From NCBI RefSeq assembly GCF_004353505.1, contig NZ_SMNQ01000018.1, forward strand, positions 62,001-126,000: 64,000 bases of DNA, given 5' to 3'. The translations under genes were made by a program, and so were the position numbers. This DNA comes from Streptomyces sp. WAC05374. Its GTDB lineage: Bacteria > Actinomycetota > Actinomycetes > Streptomycetales > Streptomycetaceae. The notes beneath the pieces were generated by a model that did no database searches, was not told where the DNA came from, and was given only the letters and a program-made list of their open reading frames with translations. Numbering within the stretch: position 1 is the first letter of the stretch; the number at the start of each line of letters is the position of its first letter. Below, piece by piece: positions 42,601 through 51,500 of this stretch.

Positions 42601-45591
42601 CGTCCGGTGCGCCGCGGCGAGGGCGAGGTCCAGCAGGCCGGTACCCGGGACGATCACGGTGCCGTGGACGACGTGGTCGTCCAGCCAGGAGTGCTGGGCC
42701 GGCGAGAGCTTGCCGGTGAAGAGGTGGCCCTCGCCGTTGGCCAGGACGGTCATGGCCCCGAGCCACGGGTGCTCCGGGCGCTCCAGTCCCACCGAGGCGA
42801 GGTCGCCGGAGTACGACGCCTCCAGCCAGAACCGCTCGCGCTGGAAGGCGTACGTGGGCAGCGGCAGCGTTGCCGCGGGTGAGCCCGGCAGGACCCGCTC
42901 CCAGGCGATGTCCTGTCCGGAGACGTGAAGGGTGCCGAGTGCCTGGACGAGCGTGCGCGGTTCGTCGAGCGGCTCGCCGTTCTTCGAGGGCGTCCGCTGC
43001 GAGGCCACGAACGTGCTGTCGCGTTCCGAGCAGGCCGCGCCCATCGCGGAGAGCACCGACGCCGGGCCGCACTCCAGGAACCGTGTGACGCCGTCCTGTT
43101 CCACGGCGCGTACGACGTCCAGGAACCGCACGGCGTCCCGGGCCTGCCGGACCCAGTAGCGGGCGGACCGGACGCCGTCGCCGGGCGCCAGGCTCTCGTC
43201 GTACCACTCACCGGTCACGGAGGAGACCAGGGGGACGTCCGGGGCGTCGAACCGGCAGCCGGCGGCCACCTTCTCGTACTCCGTGAGCATCGCGTCCATG
43301 TGGGGCGAGTGGAAGGCGTGCGACACCTCCAGGCGGCGGGTGCGCCGGCCCAGCTCGCCGAAGTGGCGCTCCACCTCCGACACCGCGGCCTCGTCACCGC
43401 TGACCACCGTCTGGGCGGGGCCGTTCAGACCGGCGACGGAGATCCGGCCCGCGATCCCTGTGAGGACCTCGGTGACCTCTGCCTCGGAGGCCTCCACCGA
43501 CGCCATGGCGCCACCGCGCTCACACGCCTGCATCAGTCGGCCGCGTGCCGCCACAAGCCGTGCGGCGTCGGGCAGGTCGAGCACGCCGGCCACGTGGGCG
43601 GCGGCCAGTTCGCCGATCGAGTGACCGGCCACGACGGCCGGCTGGACGCCCCAGGTCTCCCACTGCCGGAAGAGGGCCACCTCGTACGCGAACAGGGCGG
43701 GCTGGGTGAACTCCGTCTCGTGCACGAGCGCCGCGTCGTCGCTGCCCTCGGGGGCGAAGAGGACGTCGGCGAGCGGGCGTGTCAGGTGCGGGTCGAGCGC
43801 GGCGCAGACCTCGTCGAACGCCGCGCGGAAGACGGGGAGGGCCGCGTGGAGGGCCCTGCCCATTCCGGCCCGCTGGCTGCCCTGCCCGGTGAAGAGGACC
43901 GCCGGGGCACCGGCTTGGGCCGTGCCCTCGGTGAGTGCCGTGTGCGGGGTGCCGTCAGCGAGGGCGCGGAGTGCCTCGACGGTCCGGTCGAGGGTGTCGG
44001 CGGTGATGGCGGCGCGGGTGGCGAAGTGGGTGCGGTGCACGGCGGCGGTGCGTGCCAGGTCGGCCAGGGCGACGTCGTCGCGGCCCGAGAGCCACTCGGC
44101 CCAGCGTCCGGCCTGCTCGCGCATGGCCGCCTCGTCGCGGCCGGAGACCACCACCGGCAGCGGGCCTTCGACCGCCACCGGCTCCACCGGTTCGAACGCC
44201 GGCGGTTCTTCGATGATGACGTGCGCGTTGGTGCCGCTCAGACCGAACGACGACACGCCCGCCCGGCGCGGACGCGCCTCGTCCCGCTCCCACGACCGGG
44301 GCTCCTGCAACAGGGCCAGCCCGCTGCCGTCCCAGTCGATCAGCTCACTGGGCTGCTCGGCGTGCAGGGTCGGGGGCAGCGTCTCGTTCTGGAGCGCCAG
44401 CACCATCTTGATCACGCCGACGACGCCGGCGGCGGCCTGGGCGTGACCGATGTTCGACTTGGACGAACCCAGCCACACCGGACGGTCGTCCGACCGGCTG
44501 GGCCCGAACACCTGGGCAAGGGCGCCGGCCTCGATGGGGTCGCCCAGAGAGGTGCCCGTGCCGTGGGCCTCGATGGCGTCGATGTCGGCGGGAGTCAGGC
44601 GCGACGCCTCCAGCGCCGCCTGCACGACCCGCTGCTGGGAGGGGCCGTTGGGGGCGGTCAGGCCCTGGCTGCGGCCGTCCTGGTTGACGGCCGATCCACG
44701 GATCACCGCGAGGACCCGGTCGCCGTCGCGCTGCGCGGCCGACAACCGCTTCAGCACCACCACACCGGCGCCCTCGGCCCACCCGGCACCATCGGCCTGA
44801 GCGGAGAAGGACTTGCAACGCCCGTCCGCCGCCATGGCCTTGAGCCGGGAGAACTCGACGAACAGCGACGGCGCGCTCATCACCGTCACACCACCCGCCA
44901 GGGCCAGATCGCACTCGCCCTGGCGCAGGGCGGAGGCGGCCAGGTGCAGCGCCACCAGCGACGACGAACACGCGGTGTCCACCGTGATCGCCGGGCCCTG
45001 AAGACCCAGGGTGTACGACAGCCGGCCCGACAGGATGCTCGACGCCTTGCCCGTACCCACATACCCGTCCAGGGCCTGCAGATCATGCGCCCGATGATCA
45101 CCGTAATCCGAGTTCATCGTGCCCAGATACACACCCGTCCGGCTGCCGCTCAACGCATCAGGACGAATACCCGCCCGCTCCAGCGCCTCCCACGACGCCT
45201 CCAGCACCAACCGCTGCTGCGGGTCCATCGACACCGCCTCACGCGGCGAAATACCGAAGAACCCCGCGTCGAAACCCTCCACATGCTCATCCGCGAGGAA
45301 ACCACCCTCACACCCGTACGACTTGCCCTCCACCTCAGGATCCGGATCGAACAGATCCAGCCCCTGCCAACGACCCGGGAACCCACCCACAGCGTCCCCA
45401 CCGGAAACCAGCAACTCCCAAAAACCCTCAGGAGTGTCGATCCCACCCGGCAGCCGGCACGCCATCGACACCACCGCGATCGGCTCGGCACGGGCGGCCC
45501 GCTCCGAGTCGAGGTCCTTCTCGGCCTTGAGCAGAGCTGTGGTGGCGCGCCGCAGGTAGGACTCGAGCTTCTCGACGTCGGACGCGCTCAT
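33667..45591 (-). CDS. Type I PKS-B, two modules (KS-AT-DH-KR-ACP, KS-AT-DH-ER-KR-ACP)
   Basis: This 3974-residue synthase opens with a coiled-coil docking helix (VEKLESYLRRAT). First module: KS (about 30-460, DTACSSSL), AT (560-880) with GHSIGE and HAFH typical of malonyl-CoA, DH (930-1230, HVVHGTVIVP), KR (1445-1630, GGTGDLG, SNYAAAN) and ACP (GMDSM). Second module: KS (1825-2250), AT (2345-2670) with GHSQGE and YASH typical of methylmalonyl-CoA, DH (HAVFGTVLVP), ER (3215-3525, HAAAGGVGQAAMQLA), KR (LDD motif, B-type) and ACP (GWDSL). About 85 docking residues end the protein, with no thioesterase, so the chain passes to another subunit. Its start overlaps the PKS-A stop (ATGA). It should add a malonate-derived alkene and then a fully reduced propionate unit. 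Confidence 0.95.
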   Translation of the reverse strand: MSASDVEKLESYLRRATTALLKAEKDLDSERAARAEPIAVVSMACRLPGGIDTPEGFWELLVSGGDAVGGFPGRWQGLDLFDPDPEVEGKSYGCEGGFLADEHVEGFDAGFFGISPREAVSMDPQQRLVLEASWEALERAGIRPDALSGSRTGVYLGTMNSDYGDHRAHDLQALDGYVGTGKASSILSGRLSYTLGLQGPAITVDTACSSSLVALHLAASALRQGECDLALAGGVTVMSAPSLFVEFSRLKAMAADGRCKSFSAQADGAGWAEGAGVVVLKRLSAAQRDGDRVLAVIRGSAVNQDGRSQGLTAPNGPSQQRVVQAALEASRLTPADIDAIEAHGTGTSLGDPIEAGALAQVFGPSRSDDRPVWLGSSKSNIGHAQAAAGVVGVIKMVLALQNETLPPTLHAEQPSELIDWDGSGLALLQEPRSWERDEARPRRAGVSSFGLSGTNAHVIIEEPPAFEPVEPVAVEGPLPVVVSGRDEAAMREQAGRWAEWLSGRDDVALADLARTAAVHRTHFATRAAITADTLDRTVEALRALADGTPHTALTEGTAQAGAPAVLFTGQGSQRAGMGRALHAALPVFRAAFDEVCAALDPHLTRPLADVLFAPEGSDDAALVHETEFTQPALFAYEVALFRQWETWGVQPAVVAGHSIGELAAAHVAGVLDLPDAARLVAARGRLMQACERGGAMASVEASEAEVTEVLTGIAGRISVAGLNGPAQTVVSGDEAAVSEVERHFGELGRRTRRLEVSHAFHSPHMDAMLTEYEKVAAGCRFDAPDVPLVSSVTGEWYDESLAPGDGVRSARYWVRQARDAVRFLDVVRAVEQDGVTRFLECGPASVLSAMGAACSERDSTFVASQRTPSKNGEPLDEPRTLVQALGTLHVSGQDIAWERVLPGSPAATLPLPTYAFQRERFWLEASYSGDLASVGLERPEHPWLGAMTVLANGEGHLFTGKLSPAQHSWLDDHVVHGTVIVPGTGLLDLALAAAHRTGAAGVGDLTLLEPLVLNETVRLQVVIGTAQDGTGRTVEIYSRPDDSVDGQWRRHATGELLEDATRQADDTSQELRQWPVPGAESVPLDGYYETFQDLGLHYGPAFQGLTELWRKGDTAYALVRLPGDLRPGDYGVHPALLDAALHGLAALRGPDAHEEAARTEDQDGDTGVLLPFAWSGVECWSAQSPLLRVRVDLDRTNATASLRAADAEGRPVLKVGALRLREATAEDITTAEPVRHVYGLTFRPAPRHGHEPAEAHRLWVLDQEGALAASLDDAYSRTGTEVAHCADAAALAARLDADGAAPDRIVIDATTYGRHAQAHLDARDSAEKTLRLARRLLGDERLTATEFVWVTSDSVAATPADALDGLANATVWGLVRAVRAEHPDRTVRLVDLGADHADAPLLARALDTADEPEIAVREGEVLTPRLTQEAEAPADAPRPLDPQGTVLVTGGTGDLGRRVARHLVRAHGLRHLVLTSRRGPEAPGADDLVRELTEAGAESVRVLACDVSDHAQAAAALAAVDPAHPWTGVFHLAGATDDALLADQDEQRLHRVMAPKVAGAAHLAELTKDLDLSAFVLFSSVSGVLGGPGQSNYAAANAWLDALAARLRREGRPAAALSWGMWEQNGDGMTALLGQADIARMRRQGIGALTEQQGMRALDHALTGSRAHLVPVRLELAAVQREADRGGDVHPLLRGLVRSRRRHRDAEPQSRSELRDRLAALPTEERLTELVTLVRQEAAVVLGSARPESVGEQEVFQKLGMDSMTAVELRRRLSTATGLPLPPTLAFDYPTPLAVAGLLLDRLSLAPAAASAARRATDTGRTDDEPIAIVSMACRLPGGVDTPEGFWDLLAGGRDAIGPFPARWDALDVYDPDPDAVGKSYIREGGFIEGVDGFDASFFGISPREAVSMDPQQRLVLEASWEALERAGIRPDSLGESRTGVYLGTMGSDYSNQQGRGLDTLDGYVGTGNASSVVSGRVAYTLGLQGPAITVDTACSSSLVALHLAAGALRQGECEIALAGGVTVMSTPTPFVEFSRLNGLAPDGRCKPFSAASDGTGWAEGAGVVVLKRLSDAQRDGDRVLAVLRGSAVNQDGRSQGLTAPNGPSQQRVILDALEAARLAPADIDAIEAHGTGTSLGDPIEAGALAEVFGPGRSDDRPVWLGSSKSNIGHAQAAAGVVGVIKMVLALQHETLPPTLHAEQPSELIDWDGSGLALLQEARAWERDEARPRRAGVSSFGLSGTNAHVIIEEPPTPEAAPAHDTDGPLPVVVSGRDEAALREQAGRWASWLSDRGDVRVADVAVTAARHRTHFASRASVVAAGSAELVEALTALAEGRSHDAVVTGSAERRGKVVFVYPGQGSQWVGMGRELLATSEVFAQTIDACDAALRPFTGWSVREVLAGEEGDHPPFDRVDVVQPALFAMGVGLSAVWRSLGVEPAAVVGHSQGEVVAAVVSGALTLEQGAQIVAQRSQAVLACAGQGGMALIERPVAVVEEFLAPYGDALSVAAVNTAGSTIISGEAEAIAKIVEELQERDVYARKINVDYASHNAQMDPLLPGLAAGFEGLQPRGADIAFYSTVTGQVAEGSELDGGYWCRNLREPVRFDRALNRLLEDGHTVFVEISAHPVLSMPLTDGSAEHGGIVVGSLARDHGTPAQLLRNLGLLHVQGHTLDWDRVLGAGTGTLVNLPTYAFQRERFWLEAAKASGDAGSLGLEASAHPWIGAVTELAGGEGYVFTGALSLAGQAWLRDHAVFGTVLVPGTGLLELALSAAHHVGAGGVGELTLLEPLVLSEDVPLRLQVRVGPASGTDDRTVEIHSRPAGAPDSVPWSLHATGVLTDAVSEGAVEAAAELRTWPVAGAERVSLDGFYDGLHGKGLEYGPAFQGLTELWRKGTTAYGLVRLPDGLTADEFGVHPALLDAALHAFAATGLGAGDEQADAVLLPFMWSGVRLSATGGRDLRVRIEVTDDATAAILFADAAGEPVVSAAGLELKRASAAQLRGADAHDTGHLYRVEYQVQTLAEATGSAPESAGDLLVIGRDGIVATTLDVPAVAAGAVPEWGDDGPRTVIVDLTAPGVAGEEADALDRRAGREVTETLGWLQTVLDDPRSEGADIVWVTRGAVAASPVDTVGSLAHAPLWGLIRVARAEHPERALRLVDIGAEDPGAELLRRVLVTGTEPELVVRGDSVLAPRLTAAHRNGSPDALVPDVRDQPWHLDIEEKGRLDTFVFRPVDRSEPLGEGDVRVAVRAAGMNFRDVLNALDMVHAPKLGLECAGVVLETGPGVTDLRVGDRVMGLAVGTFGSEVRVDARWMVRIPDSLTFVEAATVPLAYLTAHYAFTDLATLDPGSKVLIHAAAGGVGQAAMQLARHAGCEVYGTASPGKWRTLRQLGLADTHIASSRTTDFARQWLSATGGAGMDVVLNALTGEFVDASLELLPRGGQFLEMGKTDVRDAEAVAAAHPGVRYQAFDLVDSGADRIQEMLRELVALLEQGAITPLPYAAFDVREAPSAFRVMAQGRTTGKLILTVPRVPDSAGTALLTGGTGELGRLVARRLVVEHGVRHLVLTSRRGADAPGTEELVAELTEAGAETVRVLACDVADRDDVARVLDGIDAAHPLTGVFHLAAVLDDGVVRNQDAERFARVLAPKVSGALHLHELTAGLDLSAFVLFSSAAGTLGAPGQSNYAAANVFLDTLAAHRRKQGLPAVSLSWGLWEQAGVGMTSRLGEAELSRLRKRGSQALSAEEGMRLLDVALGRPETHLVPIKLDLAGLADDAGERLAPLFAALVKPRLRRVREASAPVESFRERLVGLPAEEQVASLLRSVRQEVSGVLGLQGADTVPADKELREFGWDSLMAVELRNRLTAYAEVALPSTLAFDYPTPRAIAEFLHVRLELGASAADSGPPQDPARAVEWALGRVTPEQLRQSGLLAQLLDLAQPQDDPSGEVRTAADALRAAEELSDDDMDRALDAVLGNVM
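37141..37463 (-). repeat. 323-base block shared with 53337-53659 (DH start)
   Basis: This stretch, covering the beginning of the DH domain in the second module of PKS-B, matches 53337-53659 in PKS-A with a single difference that I can find (37216 versus 53412). Flanking DH sequence is much less alike. The block uses more A-ending antisense codons than its surroundings. It indicates recent gene conversion or duplication between modules. Confidence 0.85.
44915..45489 (-). repeat. 575-base identical block, copy 1 (KS N-terminal half)
   Basis: Read side by side, this stretch appears identical to 50536-51110 over 575 bases. It codes for the first part of the KS domain of the first PKS-B module, and the partner lies in the second PKS-A module. 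Identity ends abruptly at both sides. Confidence 0.9.
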
Positions 45592-48500
45592 GAACTGACT
45601 CCAAACTTGTCGTCAAGGAACTGCAGAAGGTCTTCGGTGGTGCTACCGGTGTCGAGCCCGGTCTCCGTGCTCTCCGTGTGCTGCGTGCTCTCCGGGCCGG
45701 CGGTCCTCGTGAGACCGGTCCTGAGCAGGTGGAAGGCCGATGTCAAACCTTCGGTCTCCAGTCGCTCGGGCGTCACCGAACGCAACAGCTCCACCAGCGA
45801 GTCGATCTGGCACGGCGTCAGGGCGCCGTCCGCCGCCCCGGGAGCGGGGGCATCCGCGGCCGGCGGGGCGAGCTGCTCCAGAAGGAAGGCCGTGATGGCG
45901 TCGGGTGTCGGGTGGTCGAAGGCGAGCGTGGCCGGCAGGGACATGCCCGTCGCGGCGCTCAGCCGCCTCCGCAGCTCCACGGCCATCAGCGAGTCCAGCC
46001 CGACTTCCTTGAACACCTGGTGGGCATCCACACCCGAGGCGTCGGGCAGGCCGAGCACGACCGACGCCTCGCGCCGCACCGTCTCGAGGACGGTCCGCCT
46101 GCGTTCCTTGGCCGAGAGCCGGGCCAGCCGGTCCCGGAACGCGGTCGGCGCCGTCCCGGTGTCCTGGGCCCGGCGCAGGCGGCTGCGCAGCAGGCCCCGC
46201 AGCAGGACGGGAACGTCCTCGCCCTTGTCCGCGCCGCGCTGCAGAGCGCCGAGGTCCAGCTTGACGGGTACGAGGTGCGGCTCCGGGCGACCGAGGGCGG
46301 CGTCGAGGAGGCGCAGCGCCTGCTCCGCGCTGAGGGCGCCGATGCCCTGGCGCCGCATCCGGCCCAGGTCGGCCCTGCTCAGGCCGTCGGTCAGGCCCAC
46401 GCCGTCCGGTTCCCACAGCCCCCAGGCGAGGCTCGTGGCCGGCAGTCCTTCGGCGCGCCGGCGGACGGCCAGCGCGTCCAGGAACGTGTTGGCGGCGGCG
46501 TACGTGGACTGGCCCGCGCCGCCCAGGACCCCGGCCACCGACGAGAACAGGACGAACAGCGACAGGTCCAGGTTCCGGGTCAGTTCATGCAGGTGCAGTG
46601 CACCGGCCACCTTGGGCTCCATCACCGCCCACAGGCGGCCCGGGTCCTGGGCCGCGAGCAGACCGTCGTCCAGCGTGGCGGCCAGGTGCACCACACCGGT
46701 CCACGGGTGGTCCTCCGGCGCGGTGGACAGCAGTCGTGCGAGCTGCTCCCGGTCCGTGACGTCGCATGCCTCGATCCGCACGGTCTCGGCACCGGCCGCC
46801 TTCAGGTGGTCCACGACGCCGGACGCGCCCGGTGCCTGCGGACCGCTGCGCGAGGTCAGGACCAGATGGCGCACCCCGTACTCGCGCACCAGGTGGTGGG
46901 CGACACGGCGGCCGAGTTCGCCCGTGCCGCCGGTGATCAGGACGGTGCCCTGTGCGTCCGGTCGTGTGGTGCGGTCGGCGTCGGTGGTGCCGGCGGGCCG
47001 GAGCAGGCGGGCGGCGAGGATCTCCTCGCCCCGTACCGCCAGCTCCGGCTCGCCCTCGGCCGACAGTGCCCGGGCCAGCGCCGGCGAGCACGTGTCGGTG
47101 TCGACCAGACGGATCGTCCGCTCGGCGTTCTCCGTACGGGCCGATCGCAGCAGTCCCCACAGGCCGGCGCGCGCGAGGTCGCGCACACCGTCCCCGGCGT
47201 CCACCGCACCACTGGTGACCCACACCAGCTCGGCCCGGTCCAGCCGGGCGTCGGCCAGCAGCGTCCGCGCCAGCAGGAGCGCGTCGGCCGTCAGTTCCCG
47301 GACAGCGGCGACACCTCCTTCGCCGGAGGCGTCCGGCGCGACAGGTACGCCCTCGGCGTCCGGCGCGGCCGTCGCATCGACAACCAGTCGAACGGGCGGC
47401 TCCCGCCCGTCGTCGAGACCGGCAACGAGAGCATCCACATCAGCCACATAATCGGCTCCCAACACATTCGACAGCACACCGTCACCCCCCAGCACCCACG
47501 TGCGTCCGGCTCCCACGGGGGCCGTCGTACGCACCGGCTGGAAGCCCACTCGGTACAGGTGCTCCACGGACCGGCCGGCCCGGATCTGCTCCGCACTGGC
47601 CTCGCGCAGCCGCAGTGCGCGCGCACCGGCCACCGGAGCACCCTGTGCGTCCGCCACCCACAGCCGTGCGCTGGACCGTTCGGTGTCCAGGTCGATGCGG
47701 ACGCGGAGGGTGGAGCTGCCGGCGGCGTGGAGTTCCACGCCCTCCCACTCGAAGGGCAGGAGCACCCTGTGGTCCGTCTCGTCGAGGTCCCGGACCGCCT
47801 GGAGGGTGTGGAGCGCGGCGTCCAGCAGGGCCGGGTGGACCCCGTAGTCGTTGCCGTGCACACCGTCGGGGAGGCGGACCAGGCCGTAGGCGGTGTCGCC
47901 CTTGCGCCACAGCTCGGTCAGGCCGCGGAACACCGGCCCGTACCCGACGCCCTGGGCGTCGAGCCGCTCGTAGAAGCCGTCCAGGGACACCGGTTCGGCG
48001 CCGGCCACGGGCCAGGCCCGCAGCTCGTCGAAGCCCTCGTCGGCACCGGGGTCACCGGGCTCCCCGCCGTCGGTGAGCCTGCCGGTGGCGTGGCACGTCC
48101 AGTTCTCCTGCTCGTTCTCCCGGCGGCCGTAGACGGCGACCGGGCGCTCACCGCTCAGCTCGGCCGCACCGACGACCACCTGGAGGTGCACGGCGGCGTC
48201 GTCGTCCAGGATCAGCGGCTCGGACAGGGTCAGTTCCCCGACCCGGTTCGCACCGGTCTCCCGTGCGGCAACCAGGGCCAGCTCCAGCAGTCCCGTGCCG
48301 GGGGCCAGGACCGTGCCGAAGGCGGCGTGGTCCTTCAGCCACGGGTGCCGGGCGGTCGACAGCCGACCGGTGAGCAGGTGCCCTTCGCCGTTGGCCATGG
48401 CGGTCACGGCGGACAGCCACGGGTGCTCGGCGGGTGCGAAGCCCATCGCCTGGGCGTCGGCGGCGGGCGGCGCCGTCTCCACCCAGTACCGCTCCCGCTG

Positions 48501-51500
48501 GAAGGCGTACGTGGGGAGGGGGACGACGTGCCCGGAACCGGTGCCCAGCGCGCGGTCCCAGTCGATCTCATGGCCCTGGACGTGCAGCAGCGCCAGTGTT
48601 CCCAGCAGTTCGCCCAGGTCGCCCCGGCCGCGCTGGAGGCTCGGCACGACGAGGTGGCCCGTCCCGGTGCACCCGTTCGTCAGCGGCATCACGAGGACGG
48701 GGCTGGGGCTCACCTCGACGAACACGCCGTGCCCGTCCTCGATCAGCTTCGCCTGGGCGAGGTCGAGGCGTACCGGCTCCCGCAGGTTGCGGCACCAGTA
48801 GTCGGCGTCCAGCTCGCGTCCGTCGACCGGTCCGCCGGTCACCGTGGAGTAGAACGGCACGGTGGCCGGACGGGGCCGCAGTACGGCGAACTCCTCCCGC
48901 AGGCCGGGCAGGAGCCGGTCCATGTGGGCGCTGTGCGAGGCGCACGCGGCGTTGAGCTTCCCGCAGGAGACGTCCTCGTCGTCGAGTTCGATCAGGATGT
49001 CCTCGATGGCGTCGACGTCACCGGAGATCACGGTCCACCGGTCGGTGTTGACCGCCGCGATCGACAGGGCTTCCCCGTACGGCGCGATGCGCCGGCGCAC
49101 CTCGGCGACGGGCAGCTCGACGACGGCCATCTCTCCGTCGCCGCCCTCCGCCTGGAGGACCCGGCTGCGCAGGGCGACGATACGGGCGCCCTCCTCGACG
49201 GTGAGCGCTCCGGCGACCACGGCCGCGGCCACTTCGCCCTGGCTGTGACCGACGACGGCCGCGGGCTCGAGCCCCAGCGACCTCCAGGCGGCGGCCAGAC
49301 CGACGTACATGGCGAACAGCGTCGGCTGGACGACGTCCAGCCGGTCGAACGGAAGGCTGTCCCGGTGCTCGCCGCACAGGCGCTCCGTGACGGACCAGCC
49401 GGTGAAGGACCGCAGGGCGTCGTCGCACACGGCGACCGCCTCGCGGAACGCGGGGCTCTGCTTCAACAGGGCCGCGCCCATGCCCTCCCAGTCGGTGCCC
49501 TGTCCGGGGAAGACGAACACGGTCTTGGCCCGCTGGACGGCCGTTCCCTGTACCGAGGCGGCGTGCGGGGTGCCGTCGGCGAGGGCGCGGAGTGCCTCGA
49601 CGGTCCGGTCGAGGGTGTCGGCGGTGATGGCGGCGCGGGTGGCGAAGTGGGTGCGGTGCACGGCGGCGGTGCGTGCCAGGTCGGCCAGGGCGACGTCGTC
49701 GCGGCCCGAGAGCCACTCGGCCCAGCGTCCGGCCTGCTCGCGCATGGCCGCCTCGTCCCGGCCGGAGACCACCACCGGCAGCGGGCCTTCGACCGCCACC
49801 GGCTCCACCGGTTCGAACGCCGGCGGTTCTTCGATGATGACGTGCGCGTTGGTGCCGCTCAGACCGAACGACGACACACCCGCACGACGCGGACGCGCCT
49901 CGTCCCGCTCCCACGACCGGGCCTCCTGCAACAGGGCGAGGCCACTGCCGTCCCACTCGATCAGCTCACTGGGCTGCTCGGCGTGCAGTGTCTTGGGCAG
50001 CGTCTCGTGCTGGAGCGCCAGCACCATCTTGATCACACCGACCACACCGGCAGCAGCCTGCGCGTGACCGATGTTCGACTTCGACGAGCCCAGCCACACC
50101 GGACGGTCGTCCGACCGGCTGGGCCCGAACACCTCGGCCAGCGCGCCCGCCTCGATCGGGTCACCCAGCGACGTCCCCGTGCCGTGCGCCTCGATCGCGT
50201 CGATGTCCGCGGGCGCCAGACGTGCCGCCTCCAGGGCGTCCAGGATCACCCGCTGCTGCGAGGGACCATTCGGAGCCGTCAGCCCCTGACTGCGACCGTC
50301 CTGGTTGACCGCACTGCCTCGCAGCACCGCCAGCACCCGGTCACCGTCACGCTGCGCGTCCGACAACCGCTTCAGCACCACCACACCGGCACCCTCGGCC
50401 CAGCCCGCGCCATCGGCCTGCGCCGAGAACGACTTGCACCGGCCATCGGGGGCCATGGCCTTCAGCCGGGAGAACTCCACGAAGGTGCTCGGGCTGGACA
50501 TGACGGTGACGCCACCGACCAGAGCCGCCTCGCATTCGCCCTGGCGCAGGGCGGAGGCGGCCAGGTGCAGCGCCACCAGCGACGACGAACACGCGGTGTC
50601 CACCGTGATCGCCGGGCCCTGAAGACCCAGGGTGTACGACAGCCGGCCCGACAGGATGCTCGACGCCTTGCCCGTACCCACATACCCGTCCAGGGCCTGC
50701 AGATCATGCGCCCGATGATCACCGTAATCCGAGTTCATCGTGCCCAGATACACACCCGTCCGGCTGCCGCTCAACGCATCAGGACGAATACCCGCCCGCT
50801 CCAGCGCCTCCCACGACGCCTCCAGCACCAACCGCTGCTGCGGGTCCATCGACACCGCCTCACGCGGCGAAATACCGAAGAACCCCGCGTCGAAACCCTC
50901 CACATGCTCATCCGCGAGGAAACCACCCTCACACCCGTACGACTTGCCCTCCACCTCAGGATCCGGATCGAACAGATCCAGCCCCTGCCAACGACCCGGG
51001 AACCCACCCACAGCGTCCCCACCGGAAACCAGCAACTCCCAAAAACCCTCAGGAGTGTCGATCCCACCCGGCAGCCGGCACGCCATCGACACCACCGCGA
51101 TCGGCTCGGCGAGGTCACCGCCACCGCCGTCGCGTCCGGCGACCACCGGGCGGGTCTCCGCCGCGGGTGCCGGAGTCGCGTCGAGCGTCAGCTTCTTCAG
51201 CAGCAGGCTCGCGATCGCCGTCGGGGTGGGGTGGTCGAACGCGAGCGTCGACGGCAGGGAGACGGCCGTCTCGGCGGAGAGCCGGCGGCGCAGCTCGACC
51301 GCCATGAGCGAGTCGAGACCGAGGTCCTTGAAGACCTGCTCCTTGGCGATCGCCTCGGGGCCGGGCATGCCGAGGATCACGGCCGCCTCGGTGCGCACCA
51401 GGTCCGTGAGCGCGGCCAGCCGGTCGTCGGGCGACAGGGCCAGCAGTCGGCCGCGCAGGTCGCCGGTGGCCGCCCCGTCCCGGCCGGCACGCCGGCGCGG

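Noticed and set aside
44915..51110. The identical 575-base blocks as a mobile element
   Set aside because: They code in frame for KS domain sequence, have no terminal repeats, target duplications or transposase, and are better explained by gene conversion.
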